A DNA stretch of 64,000 bases. It comes from Acidilobaceae archaeon (GTDB taxonomy: Archaea > Thermoproteota > Thermoprotei_A > Sulfolobales > Acidilobaceae). Position 1 is the first letter of the stretch. Each line of letters begins with the position of its first letter. Positions 59,111-64,000 of this stretch are shown here, piece after piece. A program made the position numbers and the translations under genes. The notes under the pieces are model-generated. The model was not told the origin of the DNA and searched no databases. It was given only the letters and a program-made list of their open reading frames with translations. The DNA lies in the NCBI GenBank assembly GCA_027037535.1, contig JALVZQ010000005.1, forward strand, positions 1-64,000, in the 5' to 3' direction.

Positions 59111-59728
59111 CTACCTCGCTTTATCTCTACTATCTAGCCGTAGGACTCCCTTCCTGATTAGGAGCTCTAGGCTCTTCCTTAAAGCTCTCCTGATTCTAGC
59201 TCTACGTGTTGGATCCCCGTATAGTCTATAGGCAGTGCCTCTGATACTATTTGTTACTGTTAGATCTCGTAGTATCCTTCTCTCCTCCTCGCCTAGTTCT
59301 TTGTCAAGGTATCTTAGAGCTATTCGTGCAATGTCTCCAGGACTGAGGCCCAGATAAGGGTCTTCGCTGTCCAAGTGATCTAGTCTCTGGACTAGGTCTA
59401 GGTATATTATTGTGACTGGTTCTTCTGGGTGTATTCTGCCATATGCTTTTCTGAGGGCTTCTAATAGTTCTCTTCTATTATTGAAGCCGTCTAGCCGGGC
59501 ATCATTATCGTCTAGTTCCTTTACTTTTTTAACTTTGAGATCTACGACTCTAACCTTTGCGATTGGTCTCCCACCACTATGGACTATTAGTTCGTTGTAC
59601 TTGGGGCGTACTATTCCTATCCTTATCGTTGTCTTTTTCTTTCCTTCTAGCAGTTTCTCTCCATATTCCTTCTTCAGCATTATGTGTCTTCCAATAAACT
59701 GGGTTTTCTTCTTCTTATTAGCCTCCAC
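59111..59728 (-). CDS. ASCH-domain protein
   Basis: 'IMLKKEYGEKLLEGKKKTTIRIGIVRPKYNELIVHSGGRPIAKVRVVDLKVKKVKEL'; GTG start at 59728 with GGTGG upstream preferred to track start 59872. Confidence 0.82.
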   Translation of the reverse strand: MEANKKKKTQFIGRHIMLKKEYGEKLLEGKKKTTIRIGIVRPKYNELIVHSGGRPIAKVRVVDLKVKKVKELDDNDARLDGFNNRRELLEALRKAYGRIHPEEPVTIIYLDLVQRLDHLDSEDPYLGLSPGDIARIALRYLDKELGEEERRILRDLTVTNSIRGTAYRLYGDPTRRARIRRALRKSLELLIRKGVLRLDSRDKAR

Positions 59729-59760
59729 TGCTACTCCACCTATATTGGCCGATGATAGAC

Positions 59761-59910
59761 CGCTGTCCCACGATACAGTGTGTGGGGCAGCGTTTGATAG
59801 CCTCTCCGCTCCTGTGTGGAGGGGCGATGTCATGGGGCCAAAGCGTTGAGGCCCCTCTCTTCCTTCTAACAATAGCTAGTCTTCGCTACTATTGTAAGGC
59901 TAGGAGAGAG
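59761..59910 (+). ncRNA. candidate structured RNA: four consecutive stem-loops
   Basis: A: CGCTGTCCCAC/GTGGGGCAGCG (59761-59771/59782-59792); B: CCTCTCC/GGAGGGG (59801-59807/59818-59824); C: GGGGCC/GGCCCC (59834-59839/59850-59855); D: CTCTCT..CCTT..ACAATAG..TAG / CTA..CTATTGT..AAGG..AGAGAG (59855-59910). The two imperfect pairs in A and B are G-U on + strand but A-C on - strand. Confidence 0.4.
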
Positions 59911-59936
59911 AAATGTAGGTGACAGACCTGATATAA

Positions 59937-61196
59937 TTATGCCTGAGAACCGTTTGCTTCAGAACTGTTATCACTGCATTTTGCCTGGATTAATCTGTCT
60001 ATATATCTTAGACCGTGGTCGGGGAACAATGTTATAACGGTGTGTTTTCTTTCGATCTCGCCCTGTTCTACTAATTGTTTTATGCCGGCATATGCTGCTC
60101 CACTACTTGGGCCGGGTAGTAGCCCGGTATTTCTTGCTATTTCTCGTACGGCGCATAGGGCGTCTTGTCTCTTCACGTCTATTACATTGTATTCTAGGCC
60201 TGCTTCCCTTATCATTTCAAGCCATTTTGCCCCTGTCTCCAGTCTTCTGATCCCTTCTATTACTTCGTCTTTGGCTGGCTGGACGATGTATATGTCGGGT
60301 CTCCCCTTATAGTAGTGGTACAGGCCGAAGGATACTGCTGCCGAGGTCCCGCTTGTACCGGATACTAGTACGATCTTGTCTGGTTTTGCTTTGGCTTTTT
60401 CGAGTTGTTCTATTATTTCGATGGTGGTTGTTCTGAGGTGGGTGAGGAAGTTGTAGTCGTTTTCGAACTGGTCTACGTGTGTGAATCCTGTCCATTTGGC
60501 CCAGAGCTTGACGTCATCTATGAGGTCTACTGTTAGTCCTTTCTCGCTTATCTTGTATTCTACTCCTAGTAGATCAAGTGTTGCACGGGTGACTTCAGGC
60601 GTGTATCCTGGGAAGTATATTCTGGCGTCTAGTCCTAGTGCTCTTACCAGGCTTGCTATTGCTATTCCCGTGTTCCCGCTTGATACCTCTGTTACTCCTT
60701 TTACCTCGTCCATTATTTCGAGTAGGGCTAGGAGTATTCCTGCTGCTATCCTGTCTTTGACGCTTAGACTGAATGGATTGAACCATTCTAGTTTTGCCCA
60801 TATTGTTGGCATGTCTTTGATTTTTAGCCGTACAAGGGGTGTTGGCTTGGATGCCTCTACTAGTTCCGCGGGGTTCTTAGCTACTCCCATCTTGTAGGGA
60901 GGTTTTATTATCTTGAGCACGTCTAGGTTCATTAATACGACGTCTTCTAGGAATCTTTCTGGGACGCCTAGTATTCTTAGTACTTCTATGGCTAGTAGCT
61001 TGTCCTCCGCTGCTTTGATCATTGGTACTGGTTTCCTTTTTTGGTATAGGATTCCTATTAGGCGTAGTATTTCTGTGTTAAGGACGTATCTATAGTCTTT
61101 CTTCTTTCGTTTGCGATAGACCTTTGTCCATATTGGGAGTTTTGCTTTTCCTTTCTTGCTTTTCTTTCGTTTCCTCGGCATTTTCTCGGCCCCCAT
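59937..61196 (-). CDS. PLP-dependent O-phosphoserine sulfhydrylase-type cysteine synthase with basic N-terminal extension
   Basis: 'KPTPLVRLKIKDMPTIWAKLEWFNPFSLSVKDRIAAG...SSGNTGIAIASL...SGTSGTSAAVSFG...IRRLETGAKW' resembling Aeropyrum pernix OPSS; N-term MPRKRKKSKKGKAK. Confidence 0.85.
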   Translation of the reverse strand: MGAEKMPRKRKKSKKGKAKLPIWTKVYRKRKKKDYRYVLNTEILRLIGILYQKRKPVPMIKAAEDKLLAIEVLRILGVPERFLEDVVLMNLDVLKIIKPPYKMGVAKNPAELVEASKPTPLVRLKIKDMPTIWAKLEWFNPFSLSVKDRIAAGILLALLEIMDEVKGVTEVSSGNTGIAIASLVRALGLDARIYFPGYTPEVTRATLDLLGVEYKISEKGLTVDLIDDVKLWAKWTGFTHVDQFENDYNFLTHLRTTTIEIIEQLEKAKAKPDKIVLVSGTSGTSAAVSFGLYHYYKGRPDIYIVQPAKDEVIEGIRRLETGAKWLEMIREAGLEYNVIDVKRQDALCAVREIARNTGLLPGPSSGAAYAGIKQLVEQGEIERKHTVITLFPDHGLRYIDRLIQAKCSDNSSEANGSQA

Positions 61197-61240
61197 TAAT
61201 TCACTTGATTTTATTAAAATAAAATAATATTAATCCAACA

Positions 61241-61777
61241 CTACATACGTATTTTACGGCCACACACAGAAATAATCTTTTTCTTCCCCCGCAGAACATC
61301 GATATGGAGCCAGCACTCGGGCAAGGGAACTTTTACAATGTGACGTGTAGTCTTAGGAGGAAACCTGCATCCTCGAAGACCAGCTTCTACGACGATACGT
61401 TTGGGTATTTGCTTGTTATCCTTCCAAGATCTAACTTCTACAATTGAGTCGTCATCATAGTCGATCAAATAAGCCGGAACATATTTAGCACCTAGCATAT
61501 TAAGAGCAGTATACCTATGATGTCCGTCGAGTATAACATACGTGACTCTATCTACTATTATGGGCTTCTTAACGTACTGATCCCTCTTAATCGATTCAAG
61601 TACTCTGCGAAGGTTATCTTCGACTATCTCTTCATGGGGTCTTAGCATATCGATCGGTACAAGGGCAAGATCTATTGTTTTATCCGAGAGCTGGAAGGAG
61701 AGTAGAATTATTCTTTTTAACTGTTGCCACAGTCCGGCATCATCATCACCTCTGCATCTATTTATCTTGGAGATCAC
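61241..61777 (-). CDS. serK: ParB-like fold free L-serine kinase (SerK-like)
   Basis: 'VPIDMLRPHEEIVEDNLRRVLESIKRDQYVKKPIIVDRVTYVILDGHHRYTALNMLGAKYVPAYLIDYD...FPPKTTRHIVKVPLP'; upstream of OPSS in the same orientation. Confidence 0.8.
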   Translation of the reverse strand: MISKINRCRGDDDAGLWQQLKRIILLSFQLSDKTIDLALVPIDMLRPHEEIVEDNLRRVLESIKRDQYVKKPIIVDRVTYVILDGHHRYTALNMLGAKYVPAYLIDYDDDSIVEVRSWKDNKQIPKRIVVEAGLRGCRFPPKTTRHIVKVPLPECWLHIDVLRGKKKIISVCGRKIRM

Positions 61778-62064
61778 GGAATCTTTATAAATGTATATAC
61801 AGACTATGAAGGACTATACTTAACTATCCGAGGGAAGGCTCGGGCGAAACACGGCTCTTCATAGCCCCATATACCCTTACCTCCTAAGGAGGCTCAGATC
61901 ACGGCCGTGCCACCTTCATCGCCATAGCGTCGATCCAACCATATGATAATCACTGTAGGATACATAATATAACTCATAATCCATCGCCCAAATCAGGAAT
62001 AGGGACTCGGCACAAAGACTATACTGCCAATATTATTTTCCTTCACCCACAAATAATTAGCCAT

Positions 62065-63933
62065 ATGGTGGATGGCAAGGTGCTCGGTTTAAAATGTAAA
62101 ATCCTACACGTTGATCTTTCCAGCGAGAAAACCTGGACGGAGATCCTAGGAGAAGATATCTGTGACAAGTTTCTAGGAGGAAAAAGCCTAGGATATTACC
62201 TCGTATATAATAGTATTTTGCCTGGAACGGACCCCTTTGACCCAGAGAACGTAATCGTTTTCTCATCAGGACTCCTCAACGCGGTAGCACCAGGCGCCAG
62301 CAAGGTATCAGTAGTATCCAAGAGCCCACTCACAGGACTCATACACGACAGCCATGCCGGCGACTTCTTCGGTCCACTGCTTCGAAAAACAGGATACAAT
62401 GCACTAGTGATAAAAGGCAAGGCGGAGAAACCAGTCTACCTATGGATAAACAATGACAAAGTAGAGATACGGAGAGCAGACCATCTCTGGGGCCTAAAAA
62501 CATCAGAGACAACAGACAAAATAAGATCAGAGACCAGCCTCTCCGCAAGCGTCGCGGCAATAGGACCAGCTGGAGAACGCTTCGTAAGGTTCGCACACAT
62601 AGCCTTCGACGTATACCGGGCTGCAGGCCGAGGAGGACTAGGAGCCGTAATGGGGAGCAAAAACCTCAAAGCAGTAGCCGTCTACGGGTCAAACCCAGTG
62701 CTAGTCAAAGACCCAGACAGGTTAAAACTCCTAAGAGACTACTGGTTCAAGCACTTCTCCGAGAGCCACCGCTACAATGAGATACGCAACTATGGTACAA
62801 CCAACGCTCTCCTATTCGCGGCACAAGCAAGCATGAGCCCCTCATATAACTTCAAGAAGCCATGGATACCGGTAGAACAAGCTGCACGCCTGAGCGGTGA
62901 CGCCGTGAAAGAAAAGGAGATCGAGGCACCATGGTTCATACACGGGAAGAGTTGCCCGATCAAATGTGCGAGATATGTCAGAGCAAAATATAAGGGAATC
63001 GAATTCGAGGTCAAACCAGAATACGAGAATCTAGGAATGCTGGGAGCTGCAACAGGCACATTCGAGCTAGACGCAGTACTATACTTCAACCTAGTAGCAG
63101 ACGAGCTAGGAGTCGACACCATCAGCGCCGGGAACACTATAGGCTGGTTCCTCGAGCTCGTAGAAGAGGGCCTCGTGAACCCAGAAGACTACGGAGTGGA
63201 AGCAAAGGGATTCGGCGACGCTGAAGCAATACTAAGACTACTAGAAGACATAGCCTATAGAAGAGGCCTCGGAGCAATACTAGCAGAAGGAGTGAAGAGA
63301 GCAAGCAGAATCCTAGGCATAGGAAAAGAAAAAGCAGTACACGTGAAAGGACTAGAAGCACCTGCCTGGGACCCAAGAGGCCGGAGAACGTACGGACTAA
63401 GCTACGCTACTGCCGACGTGGGAGCAAGCCACCTCCGAGGATGGCCAAGACCACACCAGCCGCCAACTGAGGGACCCGCTAAAGAACTCGTACCAAGCCT
63501 CATAAAAAGCAGAGACAGAGACGCACTATTAGACACACTCGGAATATGCCGGTTCGTCTCCTATCCAATGGACGCAATACAAGACTTCATAGAAGCACTA
63601 ACCGGGACAAGACCAGACGAAGAATACCTACTAAACGCTCCACGGAGAGCAGAACTACTAGCCAGAATATACGCGGTCAAAGCAGGAATGATACCAGGCA
63701 GAGACGACACAATACCACCACGATGGATGGAGCCTATACCAGAAGGCCCACTAAAAGGAGTAAAAGCATTCCTCGACTGGAACGACTTCAAAGAAGCACT
63801 AAAAGAATACTACAAGTTGAGAAACTGGGATCCCGAAACAGGACTACCAACACCAAAAGCAGCAGAAGAACTAGACCTACCAGAACTCATATCCGATATA
63901 GAAATATTACAATCAATGCTATTAACTAAATAA
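62065..63933 (+). CDS. aldehyde ferredoxin oxidoreductase family (tungstopterin) enzyme, second paralogue
   Basis: 'CKILHVDLSSEKTWTEILGEDICDKFLGGKSLGYYLVYN', 'DSHAGDFFGPLLRKTGYNALVIKGKA', 'AAGRGGLGAVMGSKNLKAVAVYG', 'SCPIKC', 'GICRF'. Confidence 0.95.
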   Translation: MVDGKVLGLKCKILHVDLSSEKTWTEILGEDICDKFLGGKSLGYYLVYNSILPGTDPFDPENVIVFSSGLLNAVAPGASKVSVVSKSPLTGLIHDSHAGDFFGPLLRKTGYNALVIKGKAEKPVYLWINNDKVEIRRADHLWGLKTSETTDKIRSETSLSASVAAIGPAGERFVRFAHIAFDVYRAAGRGGLGAVMGSKNLKAVAVYGSNPVLVKDPDRLKLLRDYWFKHFSESHRYNEIRNYGTTNALLFAAQASMSPSYNFKKPWIPVEQAARLSGDAVKEKEIEAPWFIHGKSCPIKCARYVRAKYKGIEFEVKPEYENLGMLGAATGTFELDAVLYFNLVADELGVDTISAGNTIGWFLELVEEGLVNPEDYGVEAKGFGDAEAILRLLEDIAYRRGLGAILAEGVKRASRILGIGKEKAVHVKGLEAPAWDPRGRRTYGLSYATADVGASHLRGWPRPHQPPTEGPAKELVPSLIKSRDRDALLDTLGICRFVSYPMDAIQDFIEALTGTRPDEEYLLNAPRRAELLARIYAVKAGMIPGRDDTIPPRWMEPIPEGPLKGVKAFLDWNDFKEALKEYYKLRNWDPETGLPTPKAAEELDLPELISDIEILQSMLLTK

Positions 63934-64000
63934 TCTAAAATTCTATTTTATTCCGTTTTTTATTTATTAATGATAAAATGCACTTATTTGACATTAGTCT

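Noticed and set aside
61201-61240. ATTTTAT-TAAA-ATAAAAT inverted repeat upstream of the OPSS gene
   Set aside because: Pure A/T symmetry is expected in an AT-rich promoter spacer.
63546-63929. 127-aa Arg/Thr-rich ORF overlapping AOR paralogue 2 in another frame
   Set aside because: Basic low-complexity reading of an alternative frame; the AOR frame is unambiguous.
1-64000. tRNA, rRNA, CRISPR array, transposon/IS ends
   Set aside because: Looked for GGTTCRANYCC-type B-boxes, regularly spaced direct repeats and transposase motifs by eye; none convincing. A tRNAscan-SE/CRISPR search would be decisive.

Overview
The window reads as a dense stretch of a hyperthermophilic crenarchaeal chromosome (Desulfurococcales-like; inferred from a CC1-like chromatin protein, two tungstopterin oxidoreductases, a SerK/OPSS cysteine route, archaeosine genes and GTG/TTG starts with GGTG Shine-Dalgarno motifs). 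No rRNA, tRNA, CRISPR array or transposase was recognised by eye. Supported content includes: the 3' end of a Ser/Thr protein kinase; a CBS protein plus formate-dehydrogenase-like molybdopterin oxidoreductase; operons of large secreted beta-propeller-like proteins; two separate SMC/OLD-type ATPase + small partner cassettes; gatCAB; an ECF transporter; an orphan TAXI receptor; two AOR-family enzymes; an APC permease fused to a GSx10DxD nucleotidyltransferase; an ArcS-core/RaSEA-like/preQ0-transporter neighbourhood; and serK + O-phosphoserine sulfhydrylase. Leading second-look items: (1) an ATPase + PD-(D/E)XK-like, Cys-rich nuclease pair (55554-57719) lying inside the archaeosine neighbourhood, and a second ATPase + TOPRIM-like pair (15937-17749), as candidate uncharacterised defence modules; (2) the permease-nucleotidyltransferase fusion; (3) a missed 54-aa CC1-like chromatin gene with a large dyad upstream; (4) four convergent gene pairs sharing one palindromic 4-bp stop (CTAG/TTAA); (5) a multi-hairpin candidate RNA at 59761-59910; (6) genes whose signal peptide or first TM helix extends upstream of any canonical start codon; (7) an apparent Cys-to-His change in the Fe-S motif of one AOR paralogue. 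All family calls are by reading the translations; no database search was run.
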